This document shows positions 1-5,379 of a DNA stretch of 6,913 bases, piece after piece. Positions within the stretch are counted from its first letter, which is position 1. Each line of letters starts with the position of its first letter. The stretch is taken from the NCBI GenBank assembly GCA_014061035.1, contig JACGMN010000017.1, positions 1 to 6,913 of the forward strand, written 5' to 3'. The position numbers and the translations under genes are program-made. The notes under the pieces are model-generated. The model was given only the letters and a program-made list of their open reading frames with translations, had not been told where the DNA came from and did no database searches. The stretch comes from Candidatus Methanophagales archaeon. Lineage in GTDB: Archaea; Halobacteriota; Syntropharchaeia; Alkanophagales; Methanospirareceae.

Positions 1-30
1 TATAAAAATCCTGTATTTGTATAGCTGTTG

Positions 31-58
31 GGATGCAGGATGCCGGATGCAGGATCAT
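31..58 (+). repeat. Heptamer array, GGATGCA type (4 units)
   Basis: Four consecutive 7-bp units: GGATGCA, GGATGCC, GGATGCA, GGATCAT. The homologous array in the copy near the window's right end has one extra unit, which indicates unit gain or loss by replication slippage. Confidence 0.85.
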
Positions 59-77
59 GATTTATGCCCGATTCCCC

Positions 78-129
78 CAGAAATCAGAGAATAGAAGACA
101 AAATTCTGACTTCTGTTCTCTGACTTCTG
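78..129. repeat. Long hairpin (23-bp arms, 6-nt loop) made of heptamers
   Basis: Positions 78-100 pair with 107-129, with two mismatches and one G-T wobble, around a 6-base loop (101-106). The right arm is itself 7-bp periodic (TGACTTC, TGTTCTC, TGACTTC at 107-127), as is the left arm (AGAAATC, AGAGAAT, AGAAGAC at 79-99). The stem would fold in either DNA or RNA. No T-run follows, so it is not a standard terminator. Transcribed from the minus strand it would lie well downstream of aroD and could act as an mRNA 3' structure; that role is inference. Confidence 0.7.
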
Positions 130-162
130 AGATCTATCGTCTATCTTGTATCCTGTATCTTC
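107..162 (+). repeat. Degenerate heptamer array, TGACTTC to TATCTTC
   Basis: Eight consecutive units in strict 7-bp phase: TGACTTC, TGTTCTC, TGACTTC, TGAGATC, then TATCGTC, TATCTTG, TATCCTG, TATCTTC. The unit drifts gradually while the phase is held, as expected of an old array that grew by slippage. The last unit is the first part of the 24-bp sequence shared with the cbiP start region. Confidence 0.75.
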
Positions 163-179
163 ATCGTACCTATACAAAT
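156..179 (-). repeat. 24-bp copy of the cbiP translation-start region
   Basis: This stretch is identical over 24 bases to 5356-5379, which covers the first three cbiP codons and the 15 bases upstream. Read on the minus strand, this copy continues only seven codons (MKIQDTR) before a stop, so it is not a gene. It forms the right end of the palindromic element. Confidence 0.85.
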
Positions 180-191
180 GCAAAATTCGGA

Positions 192-213
192 ATCCCAATA
201 TCATCCCAATATC
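192..213 (+). repeat. Perfect 11-bp tandem duplication
   Basis: ATCCCAATATC occurs at 192-202 and again at 203-213 with no mismatch. It lies just outside the palindromic element, in non-coding sequence downstream of aroD. No function is visible. Confidence 0.85.
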
Positions 214-239
214 AAAACTTATACTGGATTCATGATCTA

Positions 240-326
240 TGAACCGTGAACTTTGAACAGGGCTAAAGGCTAAAGGCTAAAGGGTAAGGGCTAAGGGGTG
301 AACCTTGAACCGTGAACCCCTAAACC
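240..326 (+). repeat. Compound heptamer array: TGAACNN, GGCTAAA, TGAACCN
   Basis: Three TGAACNN units (240-260) are followed by three exact GGCTAAA units (261-281), a slightly broken GGGTAA/GGGCTAA segment (282-298), three TGAACCN units (299-319) and CTAAACC (320-326). Two different heptamers are thus nested, and a TGAAC block flanks the GGCTAAA block on both sides. The array fills most of the gap before the aroD stop codon. No open reading frame or promoter is recognisable in it. Confidence 0.85.
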
Positions 327-346
327 AGACCAATTACATTACTACA

Positions 347-1174
347 TTATATCAATCTCTTCAAGATGCTTCTTAACTCCTTCACACTGAATTGACCCGG
401 CGCTACTTCTTCCTCGCCTTCTATAACTCCATACGTTAATACAGATCCGTACAGCGGTGCGATTACACGCAAGTGCCGCCCTACAGGACCCATACCGATC
501 GCGGCTAACAACTTTCCTTCACGTGATAGCTCGTCTGTTAAGCTGAGCAGAGAGAGCGCATCGCGGAACGTCTCCGGTGTTACGGCAATCTTAGCAATGC
601 TCCCGCCCTCGTCGTACATACGCGCAATGAGATTCAATAGCTCTGATCTGCCGGGCATACCATTGAAATCATGAAAAGAGAAGATAACAGGTATATGCAG
701 TCTTTTCGCTTTCTCTACTATTTTCTTTCTGTCAGCAGCAGACGAAGAGAATTCTATGTCTATCGCATCTACTTCAACAGTATCGAGAATGCTGCTGAGC
801 ATGCCTATCCTTTCATCCTCACTGCCTATGAACGAGCCCCCCTCCTCTTTCTTCCGGTTCGTTATCAGTACTGGTACAGGGATTGGCATTTTTACCTTTA
901 GCAATGAGACGAATTCTTTCATCTTTTCTATGCTACTTTCTTCCATTCCCAAACGGTCTATTCTTAGCTCTATTAGATCAGCACCGTCTTCTTCCGCGCG
1001 TTCAGCATCACGGATCGATAACCTTCTAATTACGCCTACAATGAGCGGCGGAATCGCACCAAATAGTTCTATTTTATGTCGTTTTGATAAGGCTTCCTTT
1101 ACCTTTTCGTCTTCGTTTATCTTCTCTCTGTCTACCCACCACGGATTTTGTTCTGTTATCTGTATTAGTTCCAT
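347..1174 (-). CDS. aroD: 3-dehydroquinate dehydratase, type I
   Basis: Converts 3-dehydroquinate to 3-dehydroshikimate, the third step of the shikimate pathway, in the cytoplasm by a Schiff-base mechanism. Numbering from the ATG at 1174, the type I family residues are all visible: Glu69, Arg71 and Asp73 in ELRID, Arg107 before EEGG, catalytic His168 in FSFHDF, Schiff-base Lys195 in AKIAVTP, Arg236 after the MGPVG loop, and Gln261 in APGQ. The barrel begins near residue 43 (PPLIVGVIRR), so about 40 residues precede the usual start. This extension carries EQNPWW and is highly charged; see findings. I chose the ATG at 1174. An in-frame GTG at 1195 would add seven residues, and neither start has a Shine-Dalgarno sequence. 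The gene stands alone and is divergent from nadC, with no other shikimate gene nearby. The enzyme call is secure; the start is less so. Confidence 0.93.
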   Translation of the reverse strand: MELIQITEQNPWWVDREKINEDEKVKEALSKRHKIELFGAIPPLIVGVIRRLSIRDAERAEEDGADLIELRIDRLGMEESSIEKMKEFVSLLKVKMPIPVPVLITNRKKEEGGSFIGSEDERIGMLSSILDTVEVDAIDIEFSSSAADRKKIVEKAKRLHIPVIFSFHDFNGMPGRSELLNLIARMYDEGGSIAKIAVTPETFRDALSLLSLTDELSREGKLLAAIGMGPVGRHLRVIAPLYGSVLTYGVIEGEEEVAPGQFSVKELRSILKRLI

Positions 1175-1187
1175 CTTAGTTCCATCT
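1166..1187 (-). repeat. 11-bp tandem duplication covering the aroD start codon
   Basis: TAGTTCCATCT occurs at 1166-1176 and 1177-1187 (plus-strand reading). On the coding strand each copy carries an ATG. The copy nearer the gene (ATG at 1174) is in frame with aroD. The upstream copy (ATG at 1185) is out of frame and ends after six codons (MELRWN). The duplication therefore makes the start ambiguous and creates a tiny overlapping upstream frame. Confidence 0.8.
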
Positions 1188-1198
1188 TCGATCACTAA

Positions 1199-1226
1199 TT
1201 GACATTTGACTGTTACCTGTTACAAT
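1199..1226 (+). repeat. Heptamer array, TTGACAT/TTACCTG type (4 units)
   Basis: Four units in 7-bp phase: TTGACAT, TTGACTG, TTACCTG, TTACAAT. The array lies immediately upstream of aroD and would fall in its 5' leader if transcription starts downstream of the TATA-like box near 1275. Confidence 0.65.
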
Positions 1227-1271
1227 ATTCAAACTTTTTGATCTTCAATAACAAAAAAATACCGATTTTGG

Positions 1272-1279
1272 ATTTTATA
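1272..1279 (-). promoter_or_regulatory. Possible TATA box for aroD
   Basis: The minus strand reads TATAAAAT. A start site about 25 bases downstream would be near 1250 and leave a leader of about 75 nt containing a T-rich stretch and the heptamers at 1199-1226. No clear BRE precedes it. The match is only to the general archaeal TATA form in AT-rich sequence, so it is weakly supported. Confidence 0.3.
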
Positions 1280-1300
1280 CTATCACGTTTAGCATCTTGA

Positions 1301-1349
1301 CCACTTGCCACTTGCCACTTACCACTTGCCACTTGCCACTTACCACTTG
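1301..1349 (+). repeat. Seven-unit heptamer array CCACTTG/CCACTTA with 21-bp higher-order period
   Basis: Seven gapless units differ only at the last base, in the order G, G, A, G, G, A, G. The array is therefore two copies of a 21-bp trimer plus one unit, which points to amplification of a trimer as well as of the single heptamer. It ends about 20 bases before the probable nadC promoter, so it lies upstream of the core promoter in the aroD-nadC divergent spacer. Confidence 0.92.
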
Positions 1350-1366
1350 CTATAACTTACTACGAT

Positions 1367-1375
1367 AAAATATAA
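1367..1375 (+). promoter_or_regulatory. Probable TATA box for nadC
   Basis: AAAATATAA lies in a very AT-rich tract (1366-1391) about 28 bases upstream of the nadC start. That spacing fits archaeal TATA-driven transcription beginning at or just before the start codon, that is, a leaderless or very short-leader mRNA. A second TATA-like word at 1380-1386 is too close to the gene unless translation starts further in. No BRE is obvious. Confidence 0.4.
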
Positions 1376-1398
1376 TTAATATAAATTATAATCTGGAG

Positions 1399-2229
1399 AT
1401 GCGGATGCTGCTGAAAGAGATAGAGAGCTTCTTAGAGGAGGATTTAGGGCAGAAGGATTATGGCGAGATAGCGCTCTATACTGATTGTAAAGCGGAGATA
1501 ACGGTGAGAGAGGGAGGAATTCTGGCAGGTCTGACGGAAGCAAAAGAGATATTCGATTATTTTTCCGTTGACTGTTCCACAGAATTTAAAGACGGCGATA
1601 GAATAAACAGTGGTGAAATCATTTTGAGAGTGAGTGGGCTTGATGCGAAGATATTGATGGCAGAACGACTTGTACTCAATTTCTTAGGGCAGATGAGCGG
1701 TATAGCGACTCTGACGAGAATGTTTGTAGACGAGGTGAGGAAGGTCAGCGAGCATGTAAAGGTAGCGGGTACGAGGAAGACGACTCCTGGATTCAGGAAA
1801 TACGAGAAGAAAGCGATAATCATCGGCGGTGGAGATCCGCACCGATCTGGACTGTACGATGCGGTGATCTTGAAGGACAACCATATAAATCTCATGGGGC
1901 AGGAGCCTGCGATAAAAAAAGCGAAGGAACTGGTAAGTTACACACAAAAGATCGTGGTGGAGGTCGAAAGTATAGATGAGGCGGTACGAGCCGCGGAATT
2001 AGGAGTGGATATAATTATGTTCGATAACATGAGCCCAGCGGAGGTGAAAGAGTGTGTGCAGGTCTTGATCGAGCGAGGATTACGTGCCGGTGTAATTTTA
2101 GAGGCATCGGGAGGGATCAATATGGAAAATATAAAGGACTTTGCATCTACTGGTGTTGATGCTCTCTCAAGCGGGATGATCACACATTCCGCACGGTCTT
2201 TGGACTTTTCTCTTAATTTTGTATTGTAA
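1399..2229 (+). CDS. nadC: Nicotinate-nucleotide pyrophosphorylase (quinolinate phosphoribosyltransferase)
   Basis: Condenses quinolinate with PRPP to give nicotinate mononucleotide, CO2 and pyrophosphate, the step where de novo NAD synthesis joins the common route. The 276 residues match the usual family length. Family motifs appear in order: ERLVLNFLGQMSGIAT (89-104), GTRKTTPG (124-131), a GGGDPHRSGLYDAV stretch (143-156) with His148 and Arg149, LKDNH (158-162), VEVES (187-191), FDNM (208-211) and EASGGI (235-240). It therefore looks fully active. An alternative ATG at 1405 (residue 3) is better placed behind GGAG at 1395-1398 and may be the true start. nadA and the aspartate oxidase/dehydrogenase genes that supply quinolinate are not in the window. 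The next gene begins 10 bases after the stop and probably shares the transcript. Confidence 0.97.
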   Translation: MRMLLKEIESFLEEDLGQKDYGEIALYTDCKAEITVREGGILAGLTEAKEIFDYFSVDCSTEFKDGDRINSGEIILRVSGLDAKILMAERLVLNFLGQMSGIATLTRMFVDEVRKVSEHVKVAGTRKTTPGFRKYEKKAIIIGGGDPHRSGLYDAVILKDNHINLMGQEPAIKKAKELVSYTQKIVVEVESIDEAVRAAELGVDIIMFDNMSPAEVKECVQVLIERGLRAGVILEASGGINMENIKDFASTGVDALSSGMITHSARSLDFSLNFVL

Positions 2230-2242
2230 AAAATGAAAAATG
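2229..2242 (+). repeat. 7-bp tandem duplication at the MBL start codon
   Basis: AAAAATG occurs at 2229-2235 and again at 2236-2242. The second ATG (2240) opens the beta-lactamase-fold gene. The first (2233) is out of frame. It is the same period as the intergenic arrays, here reduced to two units and overlapping the last base of the nadC stop codon. Confidence 0.7.
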
Positions 2243-3634
2243 AACATAACCGTCTTAGGAGGACTCAAAGAGATCGGTGGGAACAAGATATTAGTGGAGC
2301 ATAAAGGAACGAGAATTTTACTGGATTTTGGTATGAGTCTTAGTCAGGCAGGTAAATATTACTCGGAATTTTTACAGCCCCGGAAATGTGCTTTGCTGAC
2401 CGATTTTTTCGAGTTTGGCTTACTGCCGCAGATTAAAGGAATTTACCGTGAAGATTACCTCAGCCACATGAATATGGCGAAAGAGGAGAAGGAAGTGGAC
2501 GGGGTTTTTATCACACACGCCCATGCAGACCATGCACAATACATCCATTTCCTACGATTTGATATCCCGGTTTATTGTACAAGAGCAACCGAAGTCATTT
2601 TGCGTGTTTTGGAAGAAACAGGAAGCAATCCCCTCTCTGATTTGGTTACTGCCTGCGAGGCGTTCACGTTTTACACTAACAAGAAAGGAAGACAGAGCAG
2701 AGTTACTCGAAAGAAGACCGATTTTGTTCACGTGCGAGATATTGAAGTAATGGAAGCGTACCAGGGAGTAAAGGTTGGCTCTTTAGAAGTGGAACTGGTA
2801 CCGGTAGACCATTCTTTGCCCGGTGCTTGTGGTTATATTGTCCATTCAGACGAAGGGAATTTAGTTTATACCGGCGATATTCGGTTTCATGGTTCAAACC
2901 AAGAATTAAGTAAGGAATTCGTAAAGCGGGCCAAAGCAGCAGAACCACGATGGCTGCTGTCAGAAGGAACGAGAATGGAGAGCACGGAGAGAGATAGTGA
3001 AGAAGGAGTTAAAAGGAAGATTGCAGGATTCATTGCCGACTCAAAAGAGCTGGTCTTTGTCGAACATCCAATCATGGATTTAGACCGGGTAACGAGTATT
3101 TTTGAGGCGGCAAAAGAGAACAACAGGCACTTTGTAGTCAATCTCAAACTTGCGTATCTGATAACCGAGCTAGGTGATTTATCTCCTTTCGCTCTGGACG
3201 AAGTTGAAATTCTCGTACCCCGGAAGAGCTGGGGTTTGATTGGTAAAGAAGGAATAGACAGTAAGTTAGTCGAACAGGACTATTCGGTTTGGGAAAGGTC
3301 GTTTATCAATCGAGAGAATTGCATCACATACCGCGAATTACGGAGAAATCCCGCGAAATATGTCGTTTCAATGAGTTTGTGGGAATTGAATCAACTTACA
3401 GATATAAAACCCAGCAGTGATGCGATATGGATAAAATCGTCTTGTGAGCCGTTCTGCGATGAGATGGAATTAGACGAAGAGAGGAAGCGGAATTGGTTAG
3501 AGCATTTCAAGATAAAGGAATATTTTGCCCATGCTTCGGGCCACGCATCTGGAGATGAAATCCGGGCAATGGTTAAAGAGATAAATCCCGAAGTGCTGAT
3601 TCCTATTCATACGGAACATCCGGAATTGTTTTGA
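2240..3634 (+). CDS. Metallo-beta-lactamase/beta-CASP protein, RNase J-like
   Basis: A 464-residue metallo-hydrolase of the beta-CASP branch, whose known members are nucleases acting on RNA or DNA. Visible in order: GGLKEIGGN near the N-terminus (7-15), LLDFG with Asp29, the zinc-binding HAHADH (93-98), VDHS with His191, TGDIRFHG with Asp213, LLSEGT with Glu242 (probable beta-CASP motif A), SGHAS with His435 (motif B) and IPIH with His457 (motif C). All expected metal ligands are present. The protein stops seven residues after His457, so it lacks the C-terminal domain of bacterial RNase J. The insert around 60-74 (GLLPQIKGIYREDYL) is not typical of canonical archaeal RNase J, suggesting a separate subfamily. 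It has no signal peptide or membrane segment. It lies 10 bases behind nadC with no Shine-Dalgarno. The nuclease role is inferred from fold and motifs; its substrate is unknown. Confidence 0.88.
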   Translation: MNITVLGGLKEIGGNKILVEHKGTRILLDFGMSLSQAGKYYSEFLQPRKCALLTDFFEFGLLPQIKGIYREDYLSHMNMAKEEKEVDGVFITHAHADHAQYIHFLRFDIPVYCTRATEVILRVLEETGSNPLSDLVTACEAFTFYTNKKGRQSRVTRKKTDFVHVRDIEVMEAYQGVKVGSLEVELVPVDHSLPGACGYIVHSDEGNLVYTGDIRFHGSNQELSKEFVKRAKAAEPRWLLSEGTRMESTERDSEEGVKRKIAGFIADSKELVFVEHPIMDLDRVTSIFEAAKENNRHFVVNLKLAYLITELGDLSPFALDEVEILVPRKSWGLIGKEGIDSKLVEQDYSVWERSFINRENCITYRELRRNPAKYVVSMSLWELNQLTDIKPSSDAIWIKSSCEPFCDEMELDEERKRNWLEHFKIKEYFAHASGHASGDEIRAMVKEINPEVLIPIHTEHPELF

Positions 3635-3726
3635 TAAATCTGTAAGCCCAGTCAAATACTCGACCTCTTACGGGTCATGTTTAGCGCAGGCCAGCCGACG
3701 ATGCACAATCTCCACCTATGGAATAG

Positions 3727-5364
3727 TTACAATCGCATGATTTTATATATCTTATCTATATCAACACTTCTCCGCACGAGGTCTGCTAATTTATCGCACT
3801 CCATATCCCAATCAATCCCAATCCCGCTCCTATTCCTACTCCTACTCCTACTCTTACACCAACCCTTCTTCGCTCTTATATAGTTTATAAAAGCATCTCG
3901 AAAGTCATCGTTATCAAATATCCCGTGTATATAAGTCCCTATGACGTTGCCATTAACATTAATAGCACCACCGCTATCACTCTCATCTCCCGTACCCATA
4001 ACCCTCTTCCCGGAACGCTCGATTATCTTAAACGCGTTCTTCACACTACTACTATTACTACTACCACTACCACTACCACTACCAGTATCACGAGAAAAAT
4101 AAGTCCTTCCCGTATGTATCTCGTAGCCTTCTATTTCACCTGTATAGAATTCCAGATTTACTATCGCACGGACTTGATTCGTCATCTTCATTTTGAGCCC
4201 TTTAAATATTGTCGTTATATGAAGCAAACCGAGTCCCGGGGTCTCCCTAAGCGTTGACTCCACGCTCTCCGGGTCTATTATGGTCTTCCCGAGCATCTGA
4301 TAACCACCACAGATACCGAAAACAACGCACTTCCCGTTCCTCGCTTTCTCTACTATCTGCGATGCATATCCTTCATTTTTAAGGTATAGCAGATCGCCTA
4401 TCGTATTCTTCGAGCCCGGTATAATTATCACATCTGGCTCGCCTATTCTTTCTCCACCGCCTGTACCTGTACCTGTACCTGTACCTGTACCCGCACCCGC
4501 ACCTGCACCGACACCAACATATCGTAGCAAGACGTCATCCTCTGCCTCTAAAGCATCAAAATCAGTGAAATTGGATATATGCGGTAAGTAAACGACATCT
4601 ATTTTTATTTTTCCTGTTGAACTTCTCTTCTCTCTCCCTATTGATGCTGATAGCGATACAGAATCCTCTTCCTGTATCCGTATATTCTGAAAATAAGGTA
4701 TAACGCCTATAACCGGTTTATTGACTCTTTTTTCGAGGAACTCAAGACCGGGTTTCAGTATCTCCAGATCCCCGCGGAACTTGTTTATTAAAATACCTTT
4801 CACCAATTCCTTCTCATCGTCTTCAAGTAATTCAAGTGTTCCCACGATCCATGCAAGAACGCCGCCTTTGTCTATATCGCCGACGAGCAGAACTGGCGCA
4901 TTTAGCAGTTTAGCAATGCTTATGTTTACGATATCGTTCGCCCTGAGGTTCACTTCTGCAGGGCTTCCTGCACCTTCTATCACCACGATCTCGTTTTCAC
5001 GTTCGAGTCTCGCAAAACACTCTTTTATGATCTCCAAGGCGCCTGGCTTGTACTTGTAGTATTCCTTTGCCGTCATATTTCCTACCGGCTTACCACGCAC
5101 GATTACCTGAGCGCCAGTCTCGCTTGACGGTTTCAACAAAATAGGGTTCATCTCGACTCTCGGCTCTTTACGTGCCGCGAAAGCCTGAAATGCCTGCGCT
5201 CTTCCTATCTCAAAGCCATCGCGGGTAACATAGGAGTTGAGAGCCATATTCTGCGATTTGAACGGTGCGACACGGTAGCCATCTTCTGCGAATATACGGC
5301 AAAGCGCAGCTACAATTACGCTCTTACCCACTCCCGAGCCCGTGCCCTGCACCATTATCTTCAT
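3727..5364 (-). CDS. cbiP: Cobyric acid synthase, glutamine-hydrolysing
   Basis: Amidates the b, d, e and g side chains of adenosylcobyrinate a,c-diamide using glutamine and ATP, in corrinoid (B12) synthesis. The N-terminal synthetase domain has the P-loop GTGSGVGKS (7-15), the KSQNMALNS segment (36-44) and VGDIDKGGV (161-169). The C-terminal glutamine amidotransferase domain begins near PDVIIIPGSKNT (310-321), with nucleophile Cys352 in GICGGYQMLG and His480 in GTYIHGIF. At 545 residues it is roughly 40-50 longer than typical CbiP. The excess is accounted for by three low-complexity inserts: a VG/AG/TG run at 283-302, TG/SG/S at 427-440, and a KSRSRSRNRS-GIGI run at 504-517. Each is encoded by 6- or 3-bp repeats that keep the frame. 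The ATG at 5364 is fixed by an in-frame stop upstream with no other start codon between. The gene follows cbiA by 31 bases, as an operon partner. Confidence 0.96.
   Translation of the reverse strand: MKIMVQGTGSGVGKSVIVAALCRIFAEDGYRVAPFKSQNMALNSYVTRDGFEIGRAQAFQAFAARKEPRVEMNPILLKPSSETGAQVIVRGKPVGNMTAKEYYKYKPGALEIIKECFARLERENEIVVIEGAGSPAEVNLRANDIVNISIAKLLNAPVLLVGDIDKGGVLAWIVGTLELLEDDEKELVKGILINKFRGDLEILKPGLEFLEKRVNKPVIGVIPYFQNIRIQEEDSVSLSASIGREKRSSTGKIKIDVVYLPHISNFTDFDALEAEDDVLLRYVGVGAGAGAGTGTGTGTGTGGGERIGEPDVIIIPGSKNTIGDLLYLKNEGYASQIVEKARNGKCVVFGICGGYQMLGKTIIDPESVESTLRETPGLGLLHITTIFKGLKMKMTNQVRAIVNLEFYTGEIEGYEIHTGRTYFSRDTGSGSGSGSSNSSSVKNAFKIIERSGKRVMGTGDESDSGGAINVNGNVIGTYIHGIFDNDDFRDAFINYIRAKKGWCKSRSRSRNRSGIGIDWDMECDKLADLVRRSVDIDKIYKIMRL
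3815..3856 (-). repeat. Hexamer array inside cbiP, C-terminal (Ser-Arg insert)
   Basis: Seven 6-bp units on the plus strand run from ATCCCA through CTCCTA and variants to CTCTTA. On the coding strand they give a Ser-Arg alternation followed by Gly-Ile (residues about 504-517). The array lies between the domain's end helix (AFINYIRAKKGWC) and the final helical segment, where a surface loop would be tolerated. Confidence 0.8.
4045..4086 (-). repeat. Triplet/hexamer array inside cbiP (Gly-Ser insert)
   Basis: Fourteen triplets of ACT/ACC type, with a clear 6-bp alternation at 4060-4083, encode TG-SG-SG-SG-SSNSSS (residues 427-440). The insert follows the EIHTGRTYF motif of the amidotransferase domain, probably in a surface loop before the segment leading to GTYIHGIF. 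Confidence 0.85.
4460..4519 (-). repeat. Ten-unit hexamer array inside cbiP (Ala/Thr-Gly linker)
   Basis: Five perfect CCTGTA units (4460-4489) are followed by CCCGCA twice, CCTGCA, CCGACA and CCAACA (4490-4519). They encode alternating Thr-Gly, Ala-Gly and Val-Gly (residues about 283-302) immediately before the amidotransferase domain, so the array has expanded an interdomain linker. The perfect end looks youngest; divergence increases toward the synthetase-domain side. Confidence 0.93.
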
Positions 5365-5379
5365 CGTACCTATACAAAT
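5356..5379 (-). repeat. 24-bp repeat spanning the cbiP start codon
   Basis: Identical to 156-179 in the same plus-strand orientation. On the coding strand it supplies 15 bases upstream, the ATG, and codons 2 and 3. Extended two bases upstream (5370-5381) it contains GTATTTGTATAG, the terminal word of the palindromic element at the left edge of the window. A short AGGT lies just upstream of the ATG but is a poor ribosome-binding site. Confidence 0.85.

Larger units (their letters stand above)
13..181. repeat. MITE-like imperfect palindromic element with 12-bp terminal inverted repeats
   Basis: The left end, GTATTTGTATAG (13-24), is matched at 11 of 12 positions by the reverse complement of 170-181. 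Inside, the left arm (GGATGCA-type heptamers, 31-58) loosely mirrors the right arm (TATCNTN heptamers, 135-162), and a strong hairpin lies at the centre (78-129). The element encodes no credible protein; the 69-codon open frame across it is mostly repeat sequence. No target-site duplication is evident at the edges. The left half recurs at 6816-6888. It could be a miniature mobile element or simply a long hairpin built by slippage; the sequence alone does not decide. Confidence 0.5.

Noticed and set aside
33..242. 69-codon plus-strand open frame in the left spacer
   Set aside because: It lies wholly on repeats and the hairpin, has no family resemblance and no promoter or ribosome-binding signal.
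31..326. CRISPR array
   Set aside because: Units are 7 bp and contiguous with no spacers; the repeats are tandem, not interspersed.
1..346. tRNA or other structured RNA gene
   Set aside because: No cloverleaf or conserved T-loop sequence is visible; the hairpin is explained by inverted heptamer arrays.
756..1202. 148-codon serine-rich frame opposite aroD
   Set aside because: Antisense shadow of a clear dehydroquinase; low-complexity composition typical of such shadows.
3662..3676. Possible bidirectional terminator between the convergent genes (GACC...GGTC hairpin)
   Set aside because: The stem is only 4 bp and is not followed by a T-run on either strand; nothing else recognisable lies in the 92-bp gap.
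3925..4257. 110-codon open frame antisense to cbiP with a long threonine run
   Set aside because: The threonines are the antisense reading of the Gly-Ser repeat; the cbiP frame has all family motifs.
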